Below, piece by piece: positions 10,497 to 24,040 of a stretch of DNA of 64,000 nucleotides. Positions within the stretch are counted from its first letter, which is position 1; each line of letters starts with the position of its first letter. Both the position numbers and the translations under genes were made by a program. This DNA comes from Amia ocellicauda (lineage: Eukaryota > Chordata > Actinopteri > Amiiformes > Amiidae), in assembly GCF_036373705.1 (NCBI RefSeq), contig NC_089853.1, forward strand, positions 31,217,068-31,281,067. Reading direction: 5' to 3'. The notes under the pieces were generated by a model. The model was given only the letters and a program-made list of their open reading frames with translations, did not search any database and was not told where the DNA came from.

Positions 10497-11510
10497 ATGG
10501 CCAAGACCAAAGAGCTGTCCAAGGATGTCAGGGACAAGATTGTAGACCTACACAAGGCTGGAATGGGCTACAAGACCATCGCCAAGCAGCTTGGTGAGAA
10601 GGTGACAACAGTTGGTGCGAATATTCGCAAATGGAAGAAACACAAAATAACTGTCAATCTCCCTCGGTCTGGGGCTCCATGCAAGATCTCACCTCGTGGA
10701 GTTTCAATGATCATGAGAACGGTGAGGAATCAGCCCAGAACTACACGGGAGGATCTTGTTAATGAGCTCAAGGCAGCTGGGACCATAGTCACCAAGAAAA
10801 CAATTGGTAACACACTACACCGTGAAGGACTGAAATCCTGCAGCGCCCGCAAGGTCCCCCTGCTCAAGAAAGCACATGTTCATTGGCAAACTTCAGATGG
10901 GCCTGTACATCTGAATGATTCAGAGGAGAACTGGGTGAAAGTGTTGTGGTCAGATGAGACCAAAATCGAGCTCTTTGGCATCAACTCAACTCGCCGTGTT
11001 TGGAGGAGGAGGAATGACCCCAAGAACACCATCCCCACCGTCAAACATGGAGGTGGAAACATTATGCTTTGGGGGTGTTTTTCTGCTAAGGGGACAGGAC
11101 AACTGCACCGCATCAAAGGGACGATGGACAGGGCCATGTACCATCAAATCTTGGGTGAGAACCTCCTTCCCTCAGCCAGGGCATTGAAAATGGGTCGTGG
11201 ATGGGTATTCCAGCATGACAATGACCCAAGACACACAGCCAAGGCAACAAAGGAGTGGCTCAAGAAGAAGCACATTAAGGTCCTGGAGTGGCCTAGCCAG
11301 TCTCCAGACCTTAGTCCCATAGAAAATCTGTGGAGGGAGCTGAAGGTTCGAGTTGCCAAACGTCAGCCTCGAAACCTTAATGACTTGGAGAGGATCTGCA
11401 AAGAGGAGTGGGACAAAATCCCTCCTGAGATGTGTGCAAACCTGGTGGCCAACTACAAGAAACGTCTGACCTCTGTGATTGCCAACAAGGGTTTTGCCAC
11501 CAAGTACTAA
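10497..11510 (+). CDS. Tc1-family transposase, open but with an internal micro-inversion
   Basis: 337 codons without a stop, starting at ATG in a strong context (CACCATGG). Residues 1-120 are the paired-like helix-turn-helix DNA-binding region, and the rest is the DDE domain. The catalytic triad is present: Asp153 in [11 protein letters not shown], Asp241 in [10 protein letters not shown] and Glu276 in SPIENLW, with 34 residues between the last two (DD34E). Such an enzyme cuts and pastes the element at TA sites. Residues about 128-137 read [10 protein letters not shown] instead of the conserved Tc1 segment resembling QARLKFANE. The DNA for that stretch (10876-10910) is inverted, and its reverse complement translates in frame to [10 protein letters not shown]. 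About three residues seem missing after VWRRRN (172-173) compared with relatives. The protein is therefore probably inactive despite its open frame. Confidence 0.93.
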   Translation: MAKTKELSKDVRDKIVDLHKAGMGYKTIAKQLGEKVTTVGANIRKWKKHKITVNLPRSGAPCKISPRGVSMIMRTVRNQPRTTREDLVNELKAAGTIVTKKTIGNTLHREGLKSCSARKVPLLKKAHVHWQTSDGPVHLNDSEENWVKVLWSDETKIELFGINSTRRVWRRRNDPKNTIPTVKHGGGNIMLWGCFSAKGTGQLHRIKGTMDRAMYHQILGENLLPSARALKMGRGWVFQHDNDPRHTAKATKEWLKKKHIKVLEWPSQSPDLSPIENLWRELKVRVAKRQPRNLNDLERICKEEWDKIPPEMCANLVANYKKRLTSVIANKGFATKY

Positions 11511-11989
11511 GTGGAAGGGGTCAAATACTTATTTCTCTCATTAACATGCATATACATTTATAACTTTTTTGAAATGCGTTTTTCTGGATTTTGTTGTTGT
11601 TATTCTGTCTCTCACTGTTAAAATACACCTACCATTAAAATTATAGACTGATCCATTACTTTGTCAGTGGGTAAACGTACAAAAGCAGCAGGGGATCAAA
11701 TACTTTTTTCCCCTCACTGTAGAAGCAACTCCTCTAAATCAACACCCTCTGTTTCCTATACATCAACCAGTTCATAATCCATCTACTTACATTACCCTGA
11801 ATGCCTACAGCTTCCAATGTGAGGATCAGTCTTTGGTGTGGAACCTTATCAAAAGCTTTGTGAAAATCTAAGTATATCATATCATATCATATGCTTTCAT
11901 GTGATCAACAGCTGTGATGAATGAATTTATGATTACACTCCTAATAAAATATTTCCCCTCATTCACTTTCACTTGATAATATACACATG

Positions 11990-12299
11990 TACTATATTAT
12001 ATATAGGAGGAAAAAAAAAAAACATTCAACCCCACCCTCCCACCTCAATGAACACCCCCAAATCACAGGCCCTTCAGAACAGGTTGAAGACACTCCATAG
12101 TGGTTAGATCATATCCAAAGTACTAGATAAAGGTATGGTTTCTGTAATCTTTTTATTTAGGATACATCCTCAAATTATCAAAAAGATGAAGCATCATACA
12201 AAAATTACTTTCTAAATATGAATTTGTGTGTGAAGCATCATGTTCCTACTGAAGGCACGTATTCAGCAAACCACTACACATTTCACACAGATCTTGGCC
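11990..12299. other. 3' flank of the furin-repeat gene
   Basis: It contains a short poly-A-rich stretch (12009-12021) and the probable 3' untranslated region of the minus-strand gene. No other feature was recognised. Confidence 0.5.
12152..12157 (-). terminator. Polyadenylation signal of the furin-repeat gene
   Basis: TTTATT on + is AATAAA on the minus strand, 143 bases after the stop codon. It is the first canonical hexamer downstream. Confidence 0.6.
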
Positions 12300-12688
12300 C
12301 TAAGATTTGCTCAAGTAAGTGTTTTCATTGTCATCCTCTCCATCCTCAGCCTTGATGAAGTTGTAGCGTCGGTAGACCGTGCCATCCCTGCTGGTGTAAA
12401 CCACATCAGTCTCGTCACCGCTGTCCTCGGGGCCCGGGACGCCATGGAGCATGGTAGAGGTGGGGGGGGCAGCCTTAGCACTGCCACTCAGTCTCTCATA
12501 GCTCTGTTTCCAGCACAGTCTCTTCCTCGCCCTGGCCTGGAAGAGTGCGAACATGGCTAGCCCCAACACCAGGGCCAGCACCAGCAGGGCAGGCAGTGCT
12601 ATGGATGCGTGACTTGGCATCTGAGAGTCTGCCTTCCCAGATAGAAGAGTGTGCTCCGACATGGGGAAGGAGACCTCTACACAAAGCG
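12300..12688 (-). CDS. Terminal exon: transmembrane helix and acidic tail
   Basis: Encodes residues 837-965. After a short linker comes the hydrophobic run [20 protein letters not shown] (866-885). A stop-transfer ARARKRLCW follows, then the tail with two acidic clusters and the tyrosine-containing stretch [16 protein letters not shown]. Ser in EDSGDETD fits a CK2 site (S-x-x-E). In furin and PC5B, phosphorylated acidic clusters are bound by PACS-1 for return to the trans-Golgi network, so a similar route is likely here. The acceptor is CCCCAG at 12694-12689. Confidence 0.88.
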
Positions 12689-15386
12689 CTGGGGATTGTA
12701 AACAAACAAATTCAGCTAGCATCACACTATTACCATTTTTTTAACATACATACTTTACTGGTGCTAGTAATTAATCTCCTGTGGTGGCAAAGTAAATATA
12801 AAGAAGCTGGTTGTAGAAAATGCACTAAACATTTTATTGGGTGGAAATTCAGGTCAATATAACCATGTTATATAAACCACAGGGAAACAGAATATTGATA
12901 ACTTGCAAGTACACTATGTGCAAATCTTTGCTGCAGAATTTATTTAGATCACTCAGTTTTAATCAGAAGGCAATTCATTCTAATAATCCATGAAAGAACA
13001 CCGGAATATCATACTACTGGACAAAGAACCAATATAATCAGTTTGCAATTGTGATACTGCAGCTTTGTGAAGATTTAACCCATCTCATATTACTTTACAC
13101 CACACTTTGCTACCAACCTCTTGTGGTTCTACAAAACCCTCCATTTTAGATTTGAAAAGCTTGAGTACCTGAGTTGGTACTACAGTGGCAGCAGTTAGTA
13201 TTGTTGAGCTTTGACTCGCAGCATCTATCACACCGGTTTTCCAGAGGATGAAGACTGAAGTTAGGCTTGCATGTCAAACACTGATGTGGGCCCGGGCCTG
13301 AACAGTGTCTGCAGGAGGGATCACATAGCTTACAAAGCTCCTGAGGGGAGAGAGGAGAAAACATATCCAGATGGCTACAATTAGATGAGTTATCCATATT
13401 GAATGGCATGCTATGCAACTTAAAATGTCCACAGAGAGGTATCTAAATCTAAAATTGTTTTGAAATGTAATGTTTGTATTCAGGATAGGGAGAAGGAATA
13501 TTTACTTATCCGTTTGAAAACAGAGAGCTACCATGATCTCAAATCAATTGGGTTGAGTATAATATTCTTGGAAAGAAACTGGCAATTTATTAAGTTTTGC
13601 ACAATGCTGGTTTGATATGTATGTTTTTAAGAAACAAGAAACTGTGAAAGTAAGCCAAAATGTTAAACAGACTGATACAATGTTGTGTAAGAGCAAGAGC
13701 ATGCTTGGTGCACACAATTATATTCATATGAAGGAACCTCCAATAAGCACCCTTCTTTTGTAACTCAAAACCGTAACCTTATGAGCAGTTCTCAGATGGC
13801 AAAACCACATTAACAGGCCATACATCACATTTTATATGACAAATATTTGTTGCAGATCCTTAAAGAGCAGAACTTGAGTTTTAATGTATACTTTTTTTTT
13901 ATTATTATTATTTACATCATGTTAGTCATAGGTGTAGTCAAATAAAAGTCAGCATTTCTTAACCACAGTACAACTTCTTTTGTATTGCAGCTACTGGAGT
14001 CTTTGACTGCAGCTACTTACATCCTCAGAGAAGTAATGCCTTTCTTCACAGCGAGGGTAACAGATCCCATCCTGCAGGGTACTGCCCCTGTCACAGGTAA
14101 GACATCCCTGAGGGGTGGCATCTACAATGTAAAAACTATCAAATCAAGGGTTAAGGGTTCACGAGACAAAAACTGAAACTTATATAAAAAACAGAATTGA
14201 ACTATGAACTGACAAATTATTACTGTTCCTCAAGGGCAGTTTGTTAGATGAGGTGCTTGCTTTCATCAGCATTGACAGTAATAAACCAATAGCCCTAATT
14301 ACCTTTACAAGTTTTACAGCTAGTGTGGCACTGTCTGCACTTGTGGTCCTGCTGGTAGAATCGCTGAGGGCAGTGCTCTACACAGAGTTTGGTACTTTCC
14401 AGTTCCAGCAGGTGGGGGGGGCAGGCCAGGCAGGACTTAATGCCAGGGCCAGAGCAGCGGCCACAGGAAGAGTCACATTTCTCACATCGAGTCTTCTCAC
14501 GATAGTACCTGTAGCAACCAGGACAAAACTACTACATAAGGATGCAAACATTCAGTAAGGCATGTGCATCAAACCAGACAGCCTGTATTAAAAAAATAAA
14601 TACAAAACAAATCATTAAAAAAGTGTCAGTCTTCAGTCACCCTTGATTTGGATTCTTCCTAGCAAATCCTTTATGGTCAGTGACTGGCTGCATGAATAAC
14701 ATTAGTACCAAAGAACATTGAATAAAGTTATTCAGCATCTTCTTTCTCTCACATATTGGTTTAAAAGTGTTAAGATAACACCTTTAAACTCAAGGATGTA
14801 AGGGCAAAACTTGACTTAAGTTTTATGGAGTTGGAGTTGGTCAAAGGACTTCCTTGGTCCTTCTGGGCTCTGAATTAGAGATTCCCTTAAGCTGACCAGA
14901 CTTGTTTTTTCCAGGTCTAAGGCAGAGTCCTCTAGCCCTGGTCCTGCAGAGCTTTAGGCTTTATAGGGTTATCACATCATTGGCTAAATAAATCAATCAC
15001 ATAATACAATCAAAACCAATTACACCACAATTGGTTCATTAAATAAATGAGAACATGGCTGAAAATAAATGCAAACAACTCAGTTCTCCAGAAGCAGGAT
15101 CAGGGACTCCGGAAGAAAAATAAACGAAATACCTGTAAAACCTGTCCCCATATGCTCATTCATATAAACATTATCTTTTGAGATCTCTTCCTTATTAAAC
15201 ATGGGTAGTGCAGTCAGGTTCCTATATATACGGAACTACCCATTTACCATTGTCACTAGGAAATCAAATCTATTCCAGAGTTGACGTTGGTCACCAGCAG
15301 TTGGTGTAATATTTGCAGTAAGCATGTTCAATTTAGGTGGGGCAATCAGGACACAGTCATTGTATAAGCAGGTAAGGGTGGAGGAG

Positions 15387-15420
<34 letters not shown>

Positions 15421-18400
15421 ACAGGTGTGCAACACATACCAATTCACCTGTAGCACTAGGCTAAATAAAAACTCAATCCTCTCCTCTTACAGAAGGTTGG
15501 ATTAAGGATGAATAATATCTTCATGATAGCGTCACTACAGTCACACGCAAATACTACCATTAAGATTGATACAGGTGTGGAAACAGGTGGAGAAGTTAAC
15601 ACAGACCAAGTATTCCTACAATGCCATGTCTGAAAGTATTAGTCATTTGAAAAGCTTCTTTTACCCTGTAGTTATATCAATTTTCAATTTCTTCTGAATT
15701 CGTAACGGACGTGTGCTGAAACTACTTCTGGTTTAAATGGTTTCCTCAAAATGTGGTAGGATGTATTTGACAAACTACTGCCCACACTTAACGGTACTTA
15801 CCCTGTGGGACAGTGGGAGATGCAGAGGTGAAGGAATTTTAAATAGCCTGAAGAACAAGTGATGCAGTCCTTGGGCGAGGCCCCAGTACAGGTGTCACAG
15901 ACATGGTCACACACCGAACAGAAACCGAGCTCCACTCTGTCTGCCTCCTCACTGGACTGGAAGGTGCCCCCAGGACATCCCGTCACACATGTGCCATCTG
16001 CATCAAAACAAATTGGCATACTGGATGCAGCTGTTCTCTTCAGATTAAGCCTTTCACCGTGTATTTCAAATTATATTACATTTTACGGTCACTTGCATAT
16101 AATGAAACAGGGGGGAAGAAATGTTTCCAATATGATGGAGCTCTGCCAGACCATTACAAGTACCCACTACATATAACAAAAATCAAGCACATCTCGCAAG
16201 ACTTGATCAACAAAAGTACTTACTGTACAAGTAACTGGGCACTGCGCAGGTCTGGCAGTCTGTGTCAGCAGGGCCCACACACGATTCACACTGGCGGTGA
16301 CAAGCATTGCAAGTGAAACGATCTTCATGAAGAAACATTTTGGGGGGGCAGTTGGAGTCACCGGTGACACCACACATCCTGGTTTCTTGATCTAGTGCCA
16401 AGCCTTCCTTACATTTAATGCACTGTGTTGCCTCTGGGCCTAAACAGCTGGCACAGGTCAGGTCACACTCTGAAAGATTGAAGATTACAATTATATATTC
16501 CTTAGAGGCATTTTCCAATTAATGTCTTGAACGTTTTTAACGATCTGTTTTTAAATCTGCCTTCACGCCTGAGTGAAAAGTAAACACGGTTGTTAAAACA
16601 CCAACTAACAAAAGTTGAATTCTGAGGAAAAAGTATTGGAGACCGTGACAATGGTCAATTTGATTTCAAATTCATTGGAACACTGTACTCAAGCTGTCGC
16701 ACGGTAGGGAAGTGCCACAATCGATAAGGTTGTGTGTGTATCCCAAGGCGCCTTCGGCAGATGCATAAAACACTTTGTGCTACATGCAGTAGTAACATGC
16801 ATGATAATAAAGGACTATATACATTCAAGCCTTTGTTTTCTTCTAAGCAATAAACACAATTGTGGTGGATTTAGCTGCAATTACAGAAGAGATTAACCAC
16901 AGTCACTGAAGATTACCATTTAAACTAAAAGGCACATATGTATGACTACTGTGCAACAAATGCAAGTAACAGTATATAAATATGTATAGGTACATGCATA
17001 CAAATGGGTTCTAGAGTAATTACAGTGAGGGGAAAAAAGTATTTGATCCCCTGCTGATTTTGTACGTTTGCCCACTGACAAAGAAATGATCAGTCTATAA
17101 TTTTAATGGTAGGTGTATTTTAACAGTGAGAGACAGAATAACAACAAAAAAATCCAGACTTCGACTTCGACTTAGTACTTGGTGGCAAAACCCTTGTTGG
17201 CAATCACAGAGGTCAGACGTTTCTTGTAGTTGGCCACCAGGTTTGCACACATCTCAGGAGGGATTTTGTCCCACTCCTCTTTGCAGATCCTCTCCAAGTC
17301 ATTAAGGTTTCGAGGCTGACGTTTGGCAACTCGAACCTTCAGCTCCCTCCACAGATTTTCTATGGGATTAAGGTCTGGTGACTGGCTAGGCCACTCCAGG
17401 ACCTTAATGTGCTTCTTCTTGAGCCACTCCTTTGTTGCCTTGGCTGTGTGTTTTGGGTCATTGTCTTGCTGGGATACCCATCCATGACCCATTTTCAATG
17501 CCCTGGCTGAGGGGAGGAGGTTCTCACCCAAGATTTGACGGTACATGGCCCCGTCCATCGTCCCTTTGACGCGGTGCAGTTGTCCTGTCCCCTTAGCAGA
17601 AAATCACCCCCAAAGCATAATGTTTCCACCTCCATGTTTGACGGTGGGGATGGTGTTCTTGGGGTCATTCCTCCTCCTCCAAACATGGCAAGTTGAGTTG
17701 ATGCCAAAGAGCTCGATTTTGGTCTCATCTGACCACAACACTTTCACCCAGTTCTCCTCTGAATCATTCAGATGTACAGGCCCATCTGAAGTTTGCCAAT
17801 GAACATGTGCTTTCTTGAGCAGGGGGACCTTGCGGGCGCTGCAGGATTTCAGTCCTTCACGGTGTAGTGTGTTACCAATTGTTTTCTTGGTGACTATGGT
17901 CCCAGCTGCCTTGAGCTCATTAACAAGATCCTCCCGTGTAGTTCTGGGCTGATTCCTCACCGTTCTCATGATCATTGAAACTCCACGAGGTGAGATCTTG
18001 CATGGAGCCCCAGACCGAGGGAGATTGACAGTTATTTTGTGTTTCTTCCATTTGCGAATATTCGCACCAACTGTTGTCACCTTCTCACCAAGCTGCTTGG
18101 CGATGGTCTTGTAGCCCATTCCAGCCTTGTGTAGGTCTACAATCTTGTCCCTGACATCCTTGGACAGCTCTTTGGTCTTGGCCATGGTGGAGAGTTTGGA
18201 ATCTGATTGATTGCTTGCTTCTGTGGACAGGTGTCTTTTATACAGGTAACGAGCTGAGATTAGGAGCAGTCCCTTTAAGAGAGTGCTCCTAATCTCAGCT
18301 CGTTACCTGTATAAAAGACACCTGGGAGCCAGAAATCTTGCTGATTGATAGGGGATCAAATACTTATTTCCCTCATTAACATGCAAATCAATTTATAACT

Positions 18401-21400
18401 TTTTTGAAATGCGTTTTTCTGGATTTTGTTGTTATTCGGTCTCTCACGGTTAAAATACACCTACCATTAAAATTATAGACTGATCATTTCTTTGTCAGTG
18501 GGCAAACGTACAAAATCAGCAGGGGATCAAATACTTTTTTCCCTCACTGTATATATACAAGGTTAATAAGTAACATCTTTACTACATGGCATGTCTAGCT
18601 GTCCATTTTTTACTGTAGTCCTAACATGATTTGTATTGAAATCTAAAGTCTGATCACACATTGATTATAATTGTTCCCTTACCCTGACATTCACTGGCTG
18701 AAATCTCATAATAGGTTCCTGGAGGACAGTCCTCAGAGCAGCGACCATCGTACAGCCTGGGATATTGCAGTGAGCAGCTCTCACAATCATCCGTCTCTGG
18801 CCCCGAGCAGGTGGCACAGGTAGGGTGGCATGGAACACACTTGCCTTTGTCCAGGTCCTCATAGTAACCATCAGGACAATTTGCTTTGCAGACACCATTG
18901 AGAAGCAGGTACAAAAAACTGCATTCTTGGTGAAACAAAACAAATAAATTGGTAAAAATGTATTAGTTTGCTGATCTTGCATCTTTGTGAAGAGAATTTA
19001 AACAGTTTCTTCCCAGCAACAATCCACTGAACACTACCTCCTGACTTTGAATATTTTAGGAGATGCCCAGCAGCTGCACTGAGACACAGTCACCACAGTC
19101 ACCACCTACTGAAGTGCTCCACTGGCCTGCTGCTCTCAAGCCCCAGCTGGATTCATGAAGTTCAGTTTACATGGGTTTAGAGAAGCCCAATGAAGGACTG
19201 ATTTTAAAAGCAAAACATATACGTTTTAGCTGCAAACAGTTCATTGAAAACTTGTGCAAGATACAAACATTAAAAATTCTGAATGCTCAATTTATTTTTT
19301 CTGAAAAAACAGTGCCACAGGCAGAACAGGACAATGGAGAGACTCAGTTCCAGCATCTGCAACACATTTTTCAGACAGAATATCAGCCAGTATTCTTTCA
19401 TGCTGGCTGAACTGATGTCTTGCAACCCCAGGAAGTGCGATTACAACAAGGAAAATGTAAAAGCCAAAATGAGATTCTCTCAAAATGTAACTAAATCAAC
19501 TGGAGACCCACCATGCTATGCTTTCTTCTTCATTTGGCAAAGAAAAATGGGGCTTGTGATGCAATAACTGAACTGTAATCAGGTTTAGGACAGAAAAGGA
19601 AAAAAACAGGCTGAAGAATAGTAACTGCATCTGGAGAGAAGGCTGCTCACAACAGCCCAGACATCCCTGGTTCCAATTTCAATCGCTGGGGCTGGCCTGG
19701 CTCACAGTTGGCCAGGGTTTCCTTGACTTGCTGCACAACAATAAGGACTGTCTAACCAGGCACATGTAGGTCCACAGCATTATTGGCGAGAGCTGCATTA
19801 GTTACAACCTTACTGCATGTCAATTTGGAGCCTGTGTGCATAAATCATCTCCCCGAGCCTGTATAATAGTTGTAGTAGCAGTGATAGTTACAAAAACAAG
19901 TTTGGAGGGCTTAAAAGAATGCGTTCAAAAACCAAAAAACATCTTCACTAAACAATGGCCTTCAACTATGAAGAATCAGCCATACTATTTGAGAAGTGCT
20001 TAATGATCAGCCTAAATGAATAACAAATAATCACAGTGATGCCTTACTCATACAGGTGTTGGCGTCAGTGCAGACATCACAGTGAGCAGAGCAGCGGCTG
20101 CAGGTCCCATCCTCGGCAGGGTAGCTCCCGAAGGAGCAGTTGCCATTGCACTGGTGATTCTCCAGGTACAGCCCCTTCACACAAGACAGGCACTTGTACT
20201 TGTTTTCGTCACATGTAAGACAGGAGTCATCACAGGCCTCACATGTGCCTTCCACTCTCTCAAAGTAACCTCTGAAACGACACTGTAGTGAATCACCATA
20301 CTTTGACCAAAACTACAACATTTAAAACAATACATTTTTTTTGCATTAAAGGGTGTGCTGCAGATATAATCTAAATTATTTCATAATCAAGGTTAGAACT
20401 GTATACAGTACCATGAAAAAGTATTTGCCCCATACTTTACATGAAAAGGGTGAATTTTGTCAGAATTAAGTTTGATAATTCCAACTTACTCTGGGCAATT
20501 TGACCAGCACTTCCCTTCATGAAGGAAGAGTCTGTATTTGCCTTTCTTACAGCTGACACACGTGTCACTAGTCTCCTCGCATGTCTCACAGTTGGGAGAG
20601 CACTCCTCACACAGCTGGCTTTCAGACTTAACAAAGTACCCAGCAGGGCAGTGCTCCACACAGGAGCCCTCCTGGTCCAGTAGATAGCCTACAACAGCAG
20701 GAGTAGATAAGTTGTTAGAGGAAACAACCAAGTCTAATATATTGCTTACACCAGGTTGAACAGTCATGGTCCCACCATTACATCTTTGGGTTTCAATCTT
20801 GCCTAATTCAATGCATTATAACATTTTACCCCAGTACTTTAGGTGTTCATTGTTTAATATGACCTATAACACATAAGACTGCAGCACTCCAATATCAGTG
20901 ACCGATAACTGATTCGGACAGAATATGGAAATTGTAAACCAAATCTTGAATTAGGGTAATTTATCCCCATGTGTCACCCTCATTTAAGATTGAGTGCAAC
21001 TGCTGGGTCTCCAGGGCATTGGCAATCATTTCCACAGTGTCTGGGTCAAATGAAGTGTTCCCAGGTATGCAGAGGAGTTAATTGAAATGGTTACAGTATG
21101 TACATAAATATCACTTGCCTCTCCAAATCTCTCGAGATTATTGCAGGCAATATTGCTCAGTGTGTTACACTGGGCGGTTTGCCCACCAGGCTTTCTTTCT
21201 GCTCAATTATCAGTGAGGGGATTACAGTTCCAGTTGCTATTTTTAGTTCCATCAAACAGAGGACAGTGACAAATGTGCAATTTAACATCACCATCCATTT
21301 AGTTCGGGAGGTTGAAGTATTTTACCATTAACTGATCCCATTCCACAATCACTACCATCAGACGACAGCCTCTAATCTGTGTAGTTATCAGATTTATGCT

Positions 21401-24000
21401 GTGGCTGTTTACAGCAGAAAGGATAAACATGCATCAAAGTGAAATGGAGGCCGTTTAGCAAGGAGAACGACAGCATTTGTGAAATATCTTCCCTTGTAAA
21501 ATCCATTTGCATTATATATTTTCGCCACCGACTTCATGGTTTGTAACAGTAATTGCTTGAATAGATGGACATTACAAACAAACCCGTTTGGTTCATGAAA
21601 TGCGCATCTTGACTGAATCGACACTCACGCAAAGGGACAAAGTACCTGTAAAGCATGAGGAGCAGTCCAGAGCTTGAGGCCCAAAGCAGGTCTTGCAGGA
21701 AATGTCACATGCATAGCACTTTGCATCGGTTGCTAAGAGGTCAGGCAATACAAGAGAAACCAAATAAAACATGTCCAGATTCAAAAAGCATAGATCTGAT
21801 ACAGCCACAGTACAGTCTAACTTTGCGATTGTCTTATTATATCCACAACATAAATCCATTTTCGGAAAACAGGCAAAACCAAAATAAATCTATACAAACT
21901 ATGTGTTTACAGTTCTTACAAATGGAACTGCAGTGTTTCCCTGCATTAAACAGCATAAGTACCAAAGTGTAGTATTTGAATTTATCCAGCAGAGGACAGT
22001 CTTGGTATTGCTATAAGGAAGGCTATATCTTTTTTTATGCATTCACATTCTGAATTAATTTTATTTGAAGTTGATTTTGAACGTAGATGTACATCTAAAA
22101 ATAAACTTTGGTAAGAAGAATACATCTTACATAAAACTGCAATTTTAATTTTACTTTTTCCCCAGTAGTTTGTGCTGTAGGGATGTACAACATGAGAAAA
22201 GGGAAGTAGCAGCACAGGGACATTAAAACAGCTGAAAGAACATCCCTGTGTGGGCCGCAGTGTGGAGATAAACAGATGGTCTTTCCAGGGCCCAAAGAAA
22301 ATCAAAATACAAAACAAATGGTAAATTTTGAAAAAGTAGTTATTGCAGTATTTTTAACTTAACATTTTGAATTTTGACAGTACGGAATTAAACCTAGGGG
22401 TTTTTAGCAGACCCTATTGAATAAGGCAAACAATTAAATGGATAGACATGGAAAGATTTTATAATAAGTGCGTTTACAGCTCTGGCAGTGTGTGGAAAGC
22501 AGTTGTTGATTAGTTTAAAAAATAATGAAAAACTACTGAATAGAATGGAATGGATGACTGGTTTGTTCAATTGAATCGCTTTAAAATAAAGTTTCAATTT
22601 CAGCAAATCTATATTTATATTTATCAAAATCGGGTACAACTGCACAATGGTTTTTAATCTTACCTAAAATTACTAGAACACTTAGTGACACAGTCCTTGT
22701 GATATTTACAAGTTACACAGAAGCAGTTTGTTCAAAAGACAGATTATGTACACTTAATAAAAAAAAAAAAAAAAGCGTCAGTGTTGGCCGACTTACCATC
22801 AAAATACTGTCCCTCCAGGCAGCTGGCAGCAGGACACTGACCGTACAGAGGAAGGTTCCCATCAGGGCATACATCACAGTCCTTCACCAGCAGGCCATGG
22901 CAGCTCTGGCAGGAGCTGTGACAGGCCTCGCAGCGCCAGCCGTTTGTGTCCCCGTAGGTGCCATCAGGGCATTGCTTTACACAACCTCCCTCTGTGGACA
23001 AAGCATATTGTAGGGCATGATGAATTCCTGCCACGGCCTTCTCACACAAAACAATCCTGCCTGCCCACCCGTTGCGTAGATTACAACAAGAATATAACAA
23101 AAACAAAAGCTGTGATGTATATTTCAGTAACTACTTCAGAAGCAGACTTCTGACCTGTATAAACAATTTCCTTATGTTCAGCATTTGAGAAAGATTAAGC
23201 CATGATAGTAAGCAAAATTCCACACACTTTCTTGGATATCAAATAATTTGGTCCAATAATCCTTTTTGCATGGTTGAGTCACAGTGACCAGGTGGTTGCT
23301 AAAAAAATATCTTTACCTGTAAAATGTAAGAATCATTGTTTTGACCATTTGTACATATAATGCTTTTTTACCCTTAGAATTTATGGGTGGGCACAGGGCA
23401 TGTTAAAGTGCAGATACAAAAAAGGTCACAGGAGTTTGTTATGGATTATGAGCCTTTTTCTTAAATTATAAAAAACCAAGAAGGAATACAGTTTTCAATT
23501 CCACTAGATGGGTCCAAATCAAAAGATCAAAACAAACATGTATTGTTTAGTATGTTCACTTTTAAAGTAATTACATTTTAAAAGTTATTTCTGAAATAGC
23601 TGAAAGCACTGGAAATCAACATTAGATTATAAATGCAAACCAGCAATACAGAATAGTCCTCCTTGCAATGGATATCCCTAAATCGCAGAGAAAAACTACA
23701 ACATTCCCACAAAAGATTACAGAACAGGTAGTTCCAGGCCACTTTTTGAATACACACATTGAAGCTAGAAACGGCAATGGCGCTCAAAACTGTTGATGTT
23801 AGAGAAAGTGCCGAATGGCTCGCCTTAAGCAAATGAAGTGGAGCTCTCAAAGGCGGTCTGTGTTTTTGTCATGACCTCTCCTCAGTTAGAGTAAGCAAGG
23901 CAGTGTCTTCTTGCATTCCTTCTGGCAGTTCAACTGTGAAACTGTGACCCAAATCACTTGGAACTGGATCTCAAACAACGGCTTGCTTTTAAGAGAGTGG

Positions 24001-24040
<40 letters not shown>

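Larger units (their letters stand above)
10133..11719 (+). mobile_element. Tc1-type DNA transposon, copy A (complete)
   Basis: A 1587-bp element bounded by TA dinucleotides at 10131-10132 and 11720-11721, the Tc1/mariner target duplication. Terminal inverted repeats of about 200 bp start CAGTGAGGG and end CCTCACTG. Each holds an outer and an inner copy of a 'gggaaataagtatttgatcccct' type direct repeat, the IR/DR arrangement known from fish Tc1 elements. It inserted into the antisense LINE: joining the flanks 'ccagt' and 'gaagcaactcc' restores continuous LINE sequence. It contains one full-length transposase frame. Confidence 0.97.
9175..11990 (-). mobile_element. CR1/L2-type LINE, 3' part, split by a Tc1 insertion
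   Basis: Antisense remains of a non-LTR retrotransposon in two blocks: 9175-10130 (3' part) and 11722 to about 11990 (5' part). Translating the minus strand gives reverse transcriptase motifs in order: YLDFHKAFDKVPHQRL in the outer block, then [21 protein letters not shown] and FADDT in the inner block. These are followed by the C-terminal DLIQVFKIMKG-like region and RRHFFTQRVVTIWNKLP (9070-9489 frame), typical of CR1/L2-group elements. Frameshifts and stops show the copy is dead. The 5' half is missing, as usual for truncated LINEs. The exact 3' end near 9175 is my estimate from the end of recognisable sequence. Confidence 0.85.

Noticed and set aside
12240-12862. Plus-strand open frames over the last FU-gene exon
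   Set aside because: Antisense shadows of the real minus-strand exon; codon pattern and splice sites fit the minus strand.
18665-18982. Alternative frame through FU exon 10 using the acceptor TGCAG at about 18919
   Set aside because: It breaks the CxxC repeat pattern and the phase; the acceptor CCAAG (18927-18926) restores [16 protein letters not shown] and the overall frame.
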